Positions 11,179 to 24,790 of a stretch of 64,000 bases of DNA are shown in pieces (position 1 is the first letter of the stretch; the number at the start of each line of letters is the position of its first letter). The notes beneath the pieces were generated by a model. That model saw only the letters and a program-made list of their open reading frames with translations, was not told the DNA's origin and searched no databases. The DNA comes from Daphnia pulex (taxonomy: Eukaryota; Arthropoda; Branchiopoda; Diplostraca; Daphniidae), in assembly GCF_021134715.1 (NCBI RefSeq), contig NC_060020.1, forward strand, positions 4,774,001 through 4,838,000, read 5' to 3'. Made by a program: the position numbers and the translations under genes.

Positions 11179-13977
11179 TGTTCTTTTTGGAACTGGGCAC
11201 GCGTTCTATAATTGTGACTTTCGGAAGGCCCCCTTCTTCTTCTTCTTTCAGGAACTGTTCAAAAAACCCCAAACAACACCCCCACCAACATTTGCAGACT
11301 TCCCCCTTTTGACGCCACGTACACACACACACAGATGGAGGAGTGTGTGGGATAAGCATGTGCCTATGTATTTTCCGGTCACTCTATATTTATTCCTTCC
11401 CATTTTTCTTCCTCTTTTTTGAGGGGGGATTATTTTCCCGAACGAAAAAATAATAATAAATCTTATTATTTTTTTCTTCTTCTCTTTACGTTGTTGTTAT
11501 TTCCCCGGCCCCTAAAAATATAACATGTGTATGTACTTTACTTCCCCCCTCTCCAAAGTACTTTTTATTTCCTTCCTATTCTCATAATCCGAATGCAAAG
11601 TTTTAGATTTTTCAAAAAACGGATCTTCCCGCCCAATTGGGAAAAATGAAATCGAACACGACGTCGCCTCCTATTCAAATGAGACGGGCGACTTCTTATC
11701 GAATCAATACGACGGGCTATAGATAGCAGACACACACGCATAGTGCCAGTCTCACAGAGAGAAGGCTGTTTAGGCAACAAAAGAGCGCTCCTTGTCTCGT
11801 AGTAAAGGAATAACAATAACAATAATCACGCCGATATCATATCGCCGAATCATAGTCTCTCTATGTAGAGTATACTGCTGCGCAGCCACCCCGGCGTCGT
11901 CTCCATCACCTCCGGCTCGATCCGCAAGGAGGAGTGGGAAAAATTCCCAGTAGAGAGATGATGCAAACCGGAGGTTTTTCTATCTTTCATCCATCCCGAT
12001 CGGGATTGGGTGGGCGGGATAAGAGGAAGAAGAAGAAACGCGCACTGAGCTCCATTGACGTTTGATGACGTTGTCTCTCTCTCTTCTCTCTTCTCCCGAC
12101 TCTCTCTCGTATTCTCGTTTGTAAGGAGCGGGGAAAAAAATAAAATGCCTCGACGTCGTCGCTATTATTGTCCCCGTGCACTCACTCACGCACACACACA
12201 CACACGCTGTTATGGATCTATATTTTCTAGGTGGTGGTGGGTGGCGGGTGGAAATATCTGAATCGCGGAGCTGATTTTTCCCATTTCTTTTCTCTCTCCA
12301 TAGCACGAAAGAAAAAAGAAAGAAATAAAATAAAAAAGGGGGGAAAAATCCCTCCATCGTGAAAATGAGTTGGATGGAAAGGAAGAAAAAAAATGACGTG
12401 AGCGGGAGCCGGGAAAAAATATGAAAGAAATCAATAGATAATAATGGCGAGGGGGGAGAGAGAGAGAGATGGAGAGAGCAACAGACGCGAATAGAGGAGG
12501 AAAGAAGAAGAAGAAAGAAAAAGAAGGAAGAAAAGTGAAATGTCATCGAGTCATTGGCCAGAGGAGTATCGCCATTCCCGGGCGGAACGGGCCGGATGCA
12601 GATGCATGCAACGTGCAGCCGGCGGAACCAGAAGAAGGAGAAGAAGGGACCTCTTCTTTCGCCTTCGTCATATCTGGCTATATCTTCTATTCTATACGTA
12701 TGTATCCCCCCTCTTAACTATTCTTCTATGTCGTCGTCCATTTCTTTCTTTCTGTGTGGTGCCCCTGGAATTTCCCGCATCTTGCGAAGAAAAGAAGATG
12801 GAAAAAGAAGAAGAAGAAGAAGAGCTATTTCTGTCAAACAGTGGCAAACCTTTTGGGCGGATATCTAAGTTCGAGGGGGGGCACCGAGTGTGTCTGCCCA
12901 GCACACCAAATGGAAAGATGCATGCGCCGTCCGCTTTTTCCGAAGAAGAGACTGACAGCGCGGGTCTCTCTCTCCGTCCGTCCGTCCGTTCGTGTGACGT
13001 TAGAGGCCAGCAGTTACAGCCAAAGGCAAAGAGGGGAGGTGTATTGATGAGGCTATTTCCACCTCGACTAATTCCGTACTAACGATCCTTGAAACACACA
13101 CTCGCAAGAGTTTTTCGGCGGGGGTTGTATATATACTTTTCTCTCTCTCTCTCTTTCTCTCTCAGCTGACTGCTGGCCCGCCCCTTGATGCCCGCTAGTA
13201 AACACTAGACGCTACTACTACTGCTACTGCTACTGCTCCTGCTGCTACCCGACCGGTGTGACGACTTGTCCGGTCGGAAATGGCTCATCCCCGGGACTGG
13301 CCGCTGTGGAGTTGGCCGTCCATCATCACCTCGCGGCGATGAGGTGCCGATGAAAGTGGCAAGTGCCGCCACCGCCGCCGCCGTTTCTTTCTTCGATTCA
13401 ATTCAAAACCAAATTCTCTTGCCCAATCTTTTAGCTACTACGGACGCCGACGTTTTTCATCCGCAATTTCTATCCGGAATGTTCACAGGGACTGCCCTGA
13501 CGGACGAGATTGGAAAAAATAAAAAATAAAGAAATGGGACGGCGACTGTGTGATGAGCAGAAGAGTTTACCTTACGGCTTTAGCGGCCTATTAAGCGCCA
13601 CACTTGTTACGTAAATAGGAGCCCCCCCGGGACAGATGGACCATGCTCTACTCATCTCGCCAGGATTTTCTCAATGATTTCTTTTTTTTTCGTAGTTTCC
13701 GAGTGGGTGGCGGGATTAACCGCGTTTGATGGGCGCCGCCCAGCAGCACAAGAGCCCTTTTGCATGGCCATTCTTCGCTCCGTTAGCTTTCTCTCTTGTC
13801 CGCTTCCCCTGGCCGTCCCTCCTCTTCTTCCGACAAATAACTAGCCCCTTCCTTTCGACCACCATCAACGATCTTGAGTGACAGCCAGACGGGCAAACCT
13901 AGGAGAGACGGGTCGATATATAAGAATCTATATGCAGACGCCCTCCTTTTATCTATACGCCGAGATGACACGCTTCA

Positions 13978-15130
13978 ATTTCCCTTACGAGGAGGTGCCC
14001 GTGTGGCGGCAGGTCAGTAAACAAAAACGACAAGAGAGAAAACAGTTCCAGTCAACCGCGCATAGCTCAGAAATAATCTTATTCCTTACTATCTAACGAT
14101 TTATAACCAACGCCATCGAATAGTCAAAAAGGAAGAAGAATGGAGATAAATTGGTCCTACCTTTGTGCCCGGGAAATGTACGGCCAGACATCCACAAGTG
14201 CTCCATCCGGAAGAATAGTTAAATGTACACCAGGCTCGGGATAGGAAAGAGGGCCTCAGAGGATTTCAAGACAGGGGGAAGAAGAGATCCGTAACTCGAC
14301 CAGCATCGGTAGTTTATCCAATGAAACGGGATGCTGTTTATCTAAATATAAAATGAATAAAATTGGTTTACGAAACATATTGACAGGTAGGCTACAACAA
14401 GTCAGAACAAGTTGAGAATGTGACAGTGGGTAAACTCTAATTTATAATATTAAGGATAATTTCTACACTGCTTTCATGCAAGTAATGCATTATTCAAATA
14501 TCAAGCAGGTCACAGCTCACAGCAGGTTAATAAAAGTAACGAAAATCATTACCCAAGAGATGATGAAACTGAGATTGTTGCAGCCCAAGCAAATTTGGCA
14601 TATCTTGTGATGGTTATGATGGCTGGCTCAGGCCTCAAATCTACACAAAATAAAGGAAAAACGTTACAATGTGCTAGCAAACTGCCATGCATCGACAGCC
14701 TGGGACCTGCATGATATGCTAGTCAAGTAGTCAGGCACATTCCACAAATTTGGAACAGGTTTAACTCTTTTATTTGAACTCCCAATCTCATTCTATTTGT
14801 ATGTTTATTTTTATTTACCTGCCAAACAGCATGTAATGTGTATTAAACGATTCTACAAAGATAAAGAGTGCTGCAATTTCAATTCGAAACTTGTAAAGAG
14901 CAGACGACACTAATTTTCTAATTGTTGTTGATTTAGATATCGATAGCAATAATTAAAAATCGATCTTCCCTCCAAATCCAAACTGCTAAAAAACGATAAA
15001 CGTGGTTTTCTCACCCAACATCTACTATACTATACGGAGATTATTTTAATATCTAATAGTTACACCCCATCACAGTCCAGATAAAAGTTAAAAAATTGCA
15101 CGAAACCCTCCTCAGAGGACCCTGTTGTTG
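13978..15130 (-). pseudogene. Decayed gene copy 1 (unidentified small multi-exon gene)
   Basis: This segment is a diverged repeat of 30.58-31.99 kb in the same orientation. On the minus strand, reading down from 15.1 kb, it holds a TATCGATA promoter motif (14945-14938), an exon 14640-14553 whose ATG is at 14601, and an exon 14341-14161 between TTTATATTTAG and AAAG|GTAGG sites. Joining them is phase-consistent (G|AT). It gives a 16-residue start (MPNLLGLQQSQFHHLL), a KLPMLVELRISSS stretch, and then LTILPDGALVDVWPYISRAQ. One in-frame TGA (14258-14256) interrupts this frame. The next exon, present in copy 2, is missing here: a deletion runs from just before its acceptor into the following exon. 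I do not recognise the family. Both copies look non-functional, so an intact parent may exist elsewhere. Confidence 0.6.
14938..14945 (-). promoter_or_regulatory. DRE-like promoter motif TATCGATA, copy 1
   Basis: TATCGATA is the binding site of the arthropod factor DREF, typical of TATA-less housekeeping promoters (established in Drosophila). It lies about 300 bases upstream of the first exon assigned to copy 1 and is kept at the same place in copy 2. Confidence 0.5.
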
Positions 15131-18100
15131 TATAAGCCAAGCGGGCATACTATTTCGTTCGTTGCTCTCCTGCTGCCGTCGTCCATAAAAACAACAGCAG
15201 CAAACAATCCGGCGACACACGACCAACGGACAACAACAGCAGTCTAGTCTAGTCCGTCTAAATCTATGTTAACCCGGGCGGCGCGCTCGCGCTAAACCCC
15301 CCCACACGTTGAATGGAAATTTCCCGTTCGCGGTCTCCGTGATGTCGTTCCAGTCAACAACAACAAGAAAAAAAGAAGCGGAAGAAGGAACAGGAAAGTA
15401 AGAAGTGAACGACACAGCAAAACGAAAAAGCCAAAAAGAACAAGAAGAAAAACAAAAAAAAAGAGTAACTGAATAATACGGTACGGGCTAGCTACATAAT
15501 GCATTGACCAAAGAAGATGGCGGAGGCCAGAGAAATGCAGCAGCAGTCAGGTTCTTTTTTTTTCTTTCTTTCTTCTATCAACATTTATGTATGTATACGA
15601 TTATGATTAGAGTTATATGGCTGTGTGTGTGTGTGTGTATACGCGTATAATATAATTCTTCGGGTGTTGTTGTTGTTGTCCTCTCACTTCTTTTTATCCC
15701 TTTTTCTATTTTCTTCTTCTTCTATCCCTCCTTTCCCCTATAGACCCTCTACATGCGCGCCCATTGTACGTATCCGTTCATCAGCTCCGGCCTTCCGCTT
15801 TCCCCCTTATATATTCCCCGATATATTCCGGCTTAAATATAAGAAGAAGAAGAAGAGGAGGGAGGTTGGAAGGAGAGAAGACATGTTACATATTTTTCTT
15901 TTTTTCTTTCTCCGGCGCTCTCATCTACTTTTTCAAGCGAATAGAAGAAGAAGAAGAAGAGGGCGGCCTGCGACGAGATATCAGGGCAGAGAGGCACACA
16001 AAGAAAATGACAAGATGGGGGAAAAATATCAACAAAGGAATATACATAGGAAAAGAAAAGAAAAAAAAAGTATTTTATTTTATTTTATTTTTTAAAAGAA
16101 GAAATGGTGGGAGGAAATACGATGACGCCAGCAGCTCCTCCTAGTGGTGGTCGGTAACCGATTGCTAAAATCCATCCGTCTACTATCCCAGCAGCTATAT
16201 AATAGCGCGAGGAGGATGGTACTCCATATATCCGAAAGGAGGTCCACGCTCTTATTTTCTGACACTCGACGGCGCACTATAGACACACACACAGGCCGCG
16301 ACGATGGAAGAAAGAATGAGAGAAGAAAAATATGGACTAGACGTCGTCGTCGTCGCACTCGCTGATAACAAATAGATGAAATAGGAGCGCCAAGAGGAGC
16401 TTAGTCAGGAGCTAAGCAGCATCCCCCCTTTCCCCAGAATCGAGAAACCTCCGATTGCGGGGGTGTCCGTAATCTCCACAGCTTCTTTTTCTTCGGGGGT
16501 GCGAGAGAGAGAAAGTGTATATTATAAAAGGTCTTGTGTGTGGTGTCATTGTTCTAGTATTTAGTTTCCCCCCACTACGACTATATATCCCCCACGTCAT
16601 CGAGCCCCTCCTACGTCACGGCTAAACTTTGTCGACATTCTTGTTGGGAATTGGGATTATCATTTTAAAATAAAAAATTAAAAGTTGATCGATAAACTTT
16701 TCTCCTCTTTTTGACTTTTACCTTGGAAATCTATTGAAAGTTTGCCCTCTGCTCGAAATGATCCTTCATTCATTCATATGATGTAGTAGTAGAGAAACCC
16801 ATACAAAAAAAACATGTGATGGTTTACATTCTTATATACATGGTACATTCAATGATTATACTGTGTGACCATTGAATTCTACCCCCGGCCGTCCGCCTCT
16901 TCTATAAAAATAAAAATGTTGACAACAACAACAACCCAAAAATCTGTTTTGGTTCCGCTCCGCACAGAAAAAGAAATGCGAGAAGAAGTAGAAGAAGAAG
17001 AAAAGGTTATTCGCTCTACACACTACACACACAGAGTCTCTTGCTGTCTATTCTCTTCTTTTTAAGGCGTTAAAAGACATTGCGCCCGGATGTGATGCCA
17101 TGGCTCTGCCATGCTCTGCAGTCGAATCCGCTTGATGGTATTCGATTAGCAGTTTGTGCTGTTCAATGTTTTCGGTCCCTTCTCTCTTTTCTTCGTCTTC
17201 TTCTTCTTCTTCTTCTTCTTCTTCTGCTTTTGGGTGTGTTGTTGTTGTGTTGTTCAACTTGTTATATCCAATGGGAAGGCGGCGGCAGCAAATCTTGTAA
17301 AAAAGAAGAAGAAGAAGAAGAATCTGGAAAAAAAGAAAGAAGAAACGAAACCAACGCGACTGAATAGCAGAGGCCATTAGCCTCGTCGAGGAATAGGCAA
17401 CGGGATTTGTTCACTTCTCCGCTCTCTCACACTTTGCTGGTCGCTTTAATTTAACCAGCAAAAAAAGGAAAAAGAAAAAGGAAAGAAAGAAAAAATAACA
17501 CGTGGAAAACAAGAAGGGGACGACGACACACAGAGTGAAAAGAAGAAGAAGAAGAAGACGGAAACAACTAGACGACATTTTCCAACCAACTTTTTCTTCT
17601 TCTTCTTCTTGTTCCCCCCTTCAGGAACTTTTTATATTTGATAGAAATATTTTGACAGGTGACCTACGACCCCGAAAAAAGAAAAAAGGTGTCCCTGTTT
17701 TCTCCCTCTCAACTGCTTCTATCTTCTCTTATTTTCTTCCAAACTCTATATACTTTCTGAAATTGTTGTTGTGTGGTGATGGTGGTGGTGGTGGGCTCTT
17801 CTTCTTCTTTCTGCCGTTGTCTTCGTGTCGAACACATTCCAAACGCCTTTTTTTCTTTCTTTCTTTCTTTATTTTTTAACGTATTCACCTTTTCTTCTTC
17901 TTCTTCTTCTTCTTTCGTGTTGTGTGTGTCGGACCAGCCGGAGATGATGTGATTAAAACAATCGACTGCCACAGTCACGACTCGCTCCACCGCGCGCCAT
18001 ATTCAAAATACATAAAAAAAAGGAAAGAAAAAAAAGAAGAAGAAAAAATAAAAATTCAAACAAGAAAAAAACGAGGCTGACTCTCTTTCGGTTGTTGTTG

Positions 18101-21100
18101 TTGTCATTACCCTGCGGATTCGTTTCTTTCTCCCTTTTTTCTTTTGGTTGTTGTTTTTCCTTCGCCTGTTTTTTTTCATGCCGTGCGTTTCTCCTTCCAC
18201 CAAGTTTCATTCACCTGGAGAGGCCACCGCAATTCAACCCAAAAAAGAGAAAGAAAAAGACAAGACAAACGCGGACAGCGCTAGAGCTTCTCTTTTTTAT
18301 TTTTATTTTGTCTTTGACGGGGGGAAAAATGAAGGTGCTGGGCCAACACGTCGTCTGCTGCTGCTACCCCTACATGTAGTACTCGTATGCGGAGCGGGAA
18401 AGTTGAAACGCGCACGAATATGTTGGGGTGATGACGGGCGCTACGCCCCGTCGCTCTCGACGTTCGCCCTCGTCGGGCGCACATTCACGACATTCCACAG
18501 TTTGTTCGGAACAACTCAAACCCTCCAGCGAAAGAAAAAGAAAAAACAAAGAAACTCAAATGGTTTAAATAGGAAGAAAAAAGAAGAATTGGCTAATGCA
18601 ATGATGCCAACAAATTCCGCACTCTCGGGGTTCGATATGGAGGCGCTCTCTCTCTACGTGACATCACTCGGTCGGTAGCTTAGATTCCCATCCTCTCTCC
18701 CGACTTGTTATATTATTACATTATTATTCCCCCCCTCCCTTTTATTTTTGTTTCGCTTTCTCTCCGCGCGCACAATTCGTCATCGTGAGTCTCTTTTCTT
18801 TCTCTCTCCCGGTCTAACTTGTGTCTCTACACCGGGGCTTCCAAGGTGGTCGGTCGGGATATTATTATACACCGCCAACCATCCAAAAGGTTGTTGTTGT
18901 TGTTGTTTAGAAGAAGAAAACATTTTTTTTTTATTTGTCACGTTGCGCATCGTTTCTCCGGTTTCATTTCCCGCTACTTTCATATTACATCCGCGATTCT
19001 ATTCCCCCAAAAAATAAAACCGGAAAAATGAAAAGAATTCCGCCACTGAATCCACTCAAACTCAAATATCATGCCCGTGAAGTGGGATAACAAGTTTTCC
19101 TGTTAAGTGGCTGACCTTTCGACACACACACACACCGTCGACCTCCACCACCACCACCATCGGAACAATGAGCGACGTCATCCGTCACTTTGTATCTTCG
19201 TGAAGAGCCCACACACAGACAGCAGACACACAACAGACAAGACATTGGGGGCCACACACATCCCACACGGGCGACAAGCTCTTTGTGTGTGTTGGTTGCT
19301 CCGACTTAAGTCTCCAATCCAGATAATAACATGTCAAAGGATAATCAACCTTTTTTATTTAAATCGATTCAATATTACATAGTAAGGGGAATCGGATGCC
19401 CTGTTGTTGCGCTCCCGGCCGCCATTTCTCGGCGCGCGTGCAACTTCGGAAGCCATTGGAATCGACAAGAAAAACTTTTTGTCGAACCGTCCGTCTCTCT
19501 TTCCTTTTATTCTTGTTGTCTGTGTCCTTGGTAAGGGAGAGACCGGGCCGAGGACGTCGATGTCGGTCCAAGTTTTTTGGGTTGAGGGACGAAAAAGAGC
19601 ACAGAGAGAAAAGAGAGAAGAGAGAGACACTTCCTGTCAACAAGTTGAGCCCGTGTTGGTGAGGGGAGAAACGAGGAAGATAAACCCCCGACAATAATAC
19701 AAACAGAGGAAGAAGAAGAAGAGGAATCCGTAGATGTGTGTTGCTCGCGTCGATCCATCGACAGAAGGAAGAGAGAGAGAGAGCCACTCATAGGATATGC
19801 ATGTCTGTATATATAGAGGGAGAAAAACTCGAGCGTCGAAACGGCCGAGGACAGACAGGAAATGCTAGACGAGACTTCTCTTTCTCACTGTGTGTGTGTG
19901 TGCAGCGTGCATATACTAGTTAAACGTAGTATCGACCTAGATCCGGTCTCCCTTTTTCTTTCGTTTTTTCCCCGTTCATTCCGCGTTGCTTTATATCCTC
20001 CAATATATATGAAAGACAAACAAAAACAAAAGCAAACACGAAACATATCTCAAATGTAGTGCGGGAGCCCAGCGCTGCTGCCAAAGGGAGGGAAAAACCA
20101 AAATAAAAAGACAAAACAAATAATAATCATGCAAATGGCGATGAGTTGTGTGTGTAGCGGTATGTAGATGTATATAGTATATAAAGTCGGGTGTCATATC
20201 CGCAGAATGTCGAAGAATATTTCGATAGTACGTGTGCGGTTCAATGTATTTCCTTCTTGTATTTTTTGGGAGGGGGGGCGTCAATACATATCTAGCCGCC
20301 GGGCCTGTGTTTTTGGTTATCCCTCGTAGCGTTTAGAATATACAGGCAATGATACTATATAAATCACACAAGAGTCTGTGCTCTATACGTATATACCTAC
20401 ATCATGCGAGCACTGAAATCCAAAGGAAAGAGAGAGACATTTGGGTTTTGTGTGTGTGCGACGAGAGAGTCGGATGGGATTTCTTCTTCTTCTCGAACAA
20501 AAGGGAAATGTCTATAAGAAAATGCAGCCGCACACTAAAAGCCTTATGGGTTCCTCCTCAGAGAAAAAGGAAGAAAAGAAAGAAAAAAGTGGAATATAAT
20601 AAAGACGACTGGATTGTATTGGATCCATCCAGTTTCTCTCCATCTCCTCCATGCAAACAAACAACAACAAGAGAAGAAGAAGAAGAAGGAGCCCCATTTT
20701 TGTCCCTTCTGGAAGGCCAAAGAATTCCTTCGAATTTCTTCTTGTTCCACACACGTCTCTGCCAGCAGCCCACCCTCTTTCTCTCTGCTCGTTTTTGTTG
20801 CTCATGTGAGAGCGGGGAGGGGAGAGAGCAGCTAAATAGATGCACTTCTCTTTTACTTGACGGAACACCCTCCACGGCATCTAGATCCCATCCACACACA
20901 CACAAACATCAGATTGGTGAAATGCAAGAGAGAGAGAGAGGGAGAGATATTACACACAGCTAGAGAGAGCATTGGTCAATAGGTTATGCGTGGGAAAGTC
21001 AGAGCCGAGCGAGCTGGAAGCCCCCCTTTCTCTCTATACGCTCTTCTCTGGGCTTATTCTCTTCCATATACTACATCAATTGATATATTCCGGAGCTGCT

Positions 21101-24100
21101 ATACGTCATATGTATATAGAGTCGCTCCAGCTCCTCCGCTGGTTTGGGCTCCTCTAGTCTAGCTGCTGCTGCCTTTTGTCTATATTTTATGGATGGATGA
21201 CGAGAAATGAAAGTAGGGCGGCTTCGTGTGGCTGTGCTGGTGAGTGCCATAAAGCACGCCGCCACCTACTACTATACGTATCGAACTATGGCCGGCACAT
21301 GCAGCTATGTCTTAACATGACTGACTGGCTTCTTCTTCTTGTTCTTCACGACAACCTGAAAACTGGGTTTTTTTTTAATTTTTATTATTTTTTGAGCTGC
21401 TGGAGAATTCGCTTATCCCTTTCAATACTTTGTCGGTGTCTTTGATTTATGAAGCTCCATGTCGACACACAAACTGTTGTGTAACATCATCGCATTTCAC
21501 CTATCGACGTAATGCGTTTAAAAAAATAAATCCCCCCCATCCCCGAGGGCGGCGGGAAATTTGAATGCGGATATGAAAAATCTCAAAAGACACACACACG
21601 GGGTGAAATGAGTGAGAAGTTCTCCTGCGAGAGACAAATCAAATAAGGCGGATCTTAGCCTTCCTTGATGTGCAAGGCCGGCTGACAAAGACGAGGAAAT
21701 CAAAAAGACGAAGAAGAAAAAGAAAAAAGAGTCTGAAAGAGATTGAGAGAATGAGAATGAGAGAGAGAGTTGGGTTGATTAACATAGGGTTGGAATTGCT
21801 ATCCGCACCAGTTCCGGTGGCGTGATGGAGAGAGAAGGAGAAACAGACGGACAGAAGAGAAGGGCTGTTCCCCCCTCTCTCTCTCTCTCACGAAATAAAA
21901 AGGAGCTGGCCCTCTACTGCTGCTGCTGCCTCCTCCTTGCGATCGATATCTTTAGAGGCTTCACAGGGCAAAGAGAGTGGGGTGGTGGGGGTGGAATCGA
22001 GGGGGCAATGGCGTCACCGGAACCGATGAAGAGAGAAAAGGAAGAAAAAGAGAAAAGAAAGAAGAGGCGGAAATCTATGTAGAAAAGGGAGAGGTGGCAG
22101 CAGCGCAATAGAAAGGGTCGGCCGCACAGCAGCAGCAGCAGCAGCTCCTGTTTTGATGCTGTTGTTATTGTGTGTCGTCGTCGTCGTCGTCGGTGGGTGA
22201 AGCGATGGAGGCGAGTGGGTGGGGTGCGCCCATTGCGTTGCCGCTTATGGTAATGAGTGCTGCCACGGGAGAGAGAGAGAGGCGGCGTGCCATGAAAGAA
22301 ATAAAAAAGAGTCTGTCTGGGCGGAGGGAGAAACGCAATGGCACAGGCGTCGCGACGTCCGTCCGGTTCGCCAGCGCCACCGCCGCCACCTTATTCGGCG
22401 CTGACTTATTTATCCACCATTTCCCTCTTTCTCTCTCAATTCGCTTTTCCTATTTTTATTATTGGGGAAAGAAAATAACTCGTCTCTTATTTATTCGACG
22501 CCCGTCCCCCCAACCTAACACGCAAGTGACACGGAGACTCTGCCGCCACCGATGTTGTTGTTGTTGTTGTTCATTCCTGTTGCTTTGCTGCTGGCCTATA
22601 TCTGGCACTTGCGCTTCCGCACGGATCTATCGACGCTGTCAGACATTTTCGCATTCGCATTTCGCAGAAGCCGAGAGCCAAAACGGCCCGCCCACTCCGC
22701 CCGTCTCCTCCTTTCGAATAGAAAACGAGAATCGACTTTGATATTAAAAGTCAAACTGGAAAAATGAAATCAAAAAGTCTGAAACAAAGGAGAGAATAGA
22801 AGAAGAAGAGTTGACTGGGATTTCACTCTGCGCTCCCGAAATTTGAAAGACGCGCGCCCGTTTTGTGTCTTGGGCGCCTTTTCACCGTTTGAACTTTTGC
22901 GAGTTGATTTTCAAAAATCGTTGCCGCCCCTTTGATTATTCTCGGCTCGGCTTTCGCCATCGCAAACTCGTCGATATATAGTCGGACGCCAAAAAAGAGT
23001 TTGGGGGGTGTCTAGGAAGGAGGCCTGCTTCATTTCGCCATGGCTGCCTACGTAAGATAGACGGGCGGGAGGGAATATGAGCGGAGGCAACGTCGATGGA
23101 AGACGGAGAACTCGTCAAGAGAGAAACGCGGGATGATGAAGAGGACGGCCGGGCCGGGCCGGGACGAGCGGGAAGAAAGCGCACGCGTTACATTGGCTTT
23201 TTGCAATCAAAGGCATCAATATGAGACTCATCCATCCCTTCAGACTAAACACACACACGAATCTCATTCCATAGGCCTACGCTATTATAGAAAGAGAACT
23301 TTTCCTTCTTTCTCTTTCATCTTGTCTCTCCCTGGGCTTGATGTGCCAATCAATCACAAGAAGAAGAAGAAAACGGGTGAAAATCGCTTGGACTCGTGCC
23401 GCACGTGTGTTTCTTAAAACGGAAACAACGGAAAGAACAAATGTACAAAATAGATAGAGAGATCGTTTCTATATTAGAGCTCCTAACTGGTGGCAGTATA
23501 ATACAGTCTGGTAGTAGTCACCCGGGCATTCCTCAATGTGTCAATAACAACCCGTTTTGGTTGCCATCATCAGATCTAAATTAGGAGCTCGTTTTCCTTG
23601 ATGTATTTTGGATCTCTGGCTTGTTTCATTTTGATGGGATAGAAGAGAATAGAGAGAGCCGAAATCATCATCTTTTGGGGAATGATTGCGTCATTTGGCG
23701 CTCGACATGTCTACATTCAACCAGTGTAGAGAGGAGGAGACCCTAACCGTCTTTATTATAAGGAGCTAGCAGATCAAATACCGCAAGTCTATTTTATAGA
23801 TTAGGAGGTAGGGCGGAGGAGAGAGGAGGAGGGTTGGTGGCAGCAGGGCCGCTACATGTGACACTATTATTACGTCTAATAAAACCCGTCACAGTTGGTT
23901 CGTCTTTTCGGATAATTTTCTTATTTTTTTGCGCTTCAAATCACCGGAGGAAAAATAGAAGAAGAAAGAAAGAACCAGGTCCTGGACATATTGCAGCACA
24001 AAACTCTCGGTCGCAAGTAATATAATATAATTGGTCCCGTTATGTATAGATGATGCTGGCCTTCCGGGCGATGGACAGATGGGCAAAAAGAAAAAAAAGG

Positions 24101-24765
24101 AGCCGCGCGGGGAGGAGAAATAAAAAGAAAAAAAGAAGGAACGTTGACTCGGGAGTCACGACAACAACAACCCCAAAAAATTGCCAGCGTGATAATACTA
24201 CACACCACCGCGATGCTGTGCGCTGTGTCTTAATATCTTCTTCTTAAAAAAAAACGAATTTTTCCTATTCGACTTTTTCTTCATCTACTTTTATTTTAGG
24301 GGCGGCAGATTTTGTGGGCCCGTCGCCATGGAGACGTTGTTGTCACTGTTTTGTTTTGTTTTGGTCCTTTTTATTTGATTACTTCAGAAGATGTTTTCGA
24401 CGACAAGAGTCGATCCCTTAAGAAAATAAGAAGAAACGAGGGGGGCTCATTATACGCAGCCGTTTACTCATTTACGAAAATTGAAAAAAGAAAAATGTTT
24501 CAGTTTGTTGGTCGATTTCTTTTTCGGTGTACAGAAAAAAGAAACAAAATGAAAAATAACGCGTGACGCAATCATAATAGAAGAAGAAGAAAAAAGAAAA
24601 AACCCAGAGAATAAAATTTTTAGAAAATTTATTTATAGCGGGCGGGAGGGAGGGAAGAACAAAAATAAAATAAATAAAAAAGAGAAGAAGCGCGAAGAAG
24701 AAAAATGGGAACGGATCGATGAATGAGGCGCAGATATTTTGCATGACGGCCCGGCCCGGCGCGCG

Positions 24766-24790
24766 GTGGCGGTGGCGGCGGCGGCGGCCG
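24766..24790. repeat. (GGC)n-rich microsatellite
   Basis: GGT/GGC units in a row within an otherwise AT-rich neighbourhood; a similar GGC run is at 41508-41525. Confidence 0.8.

Larger units (their letters stand above)
3725..13915. other. Long repeat-rich stretch without a recognised gene
   Basis: Almost entirely homopurine/homopyrimidine tracts, GA and CT dinucleotide runs, GAA/TTC and CA/GT microsatellites, and short unique pieces between them. The longer open frames here encode runs of Lys/Arg/Glu or Phe/Ser/Leu, as expected from such tracts, and show no family motif. A unique GC-richer piece at 13260-13530 has an open frame with an ATG at 13349 but no recognisable similarity. Confidence 0.6.

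Noticed and set aside
10515..11312. 265-codon plus-strand open frame
   Set aside because: It is the longest frame in the gap but begins without an ATG and consists of microsatellite-coded runs (THTHTH, SSSS, Arg/Lys). No domain motif, and overlapping frames on both strands are similarly long.
20349..20963. 204-codon plus-strand frame
   Set aside because: Dominated by Lys/Glu and Phe runs from purine and pyrimidine tracts. No splice-consistent neighbours and no family motif.
22131..22192. CAG and CGT trinucleotide runs as a possible coding polyglutamine exon
   Set aside because: No open frame with splice sites or conserved flanks; noncoding microsatellites are common throughout.
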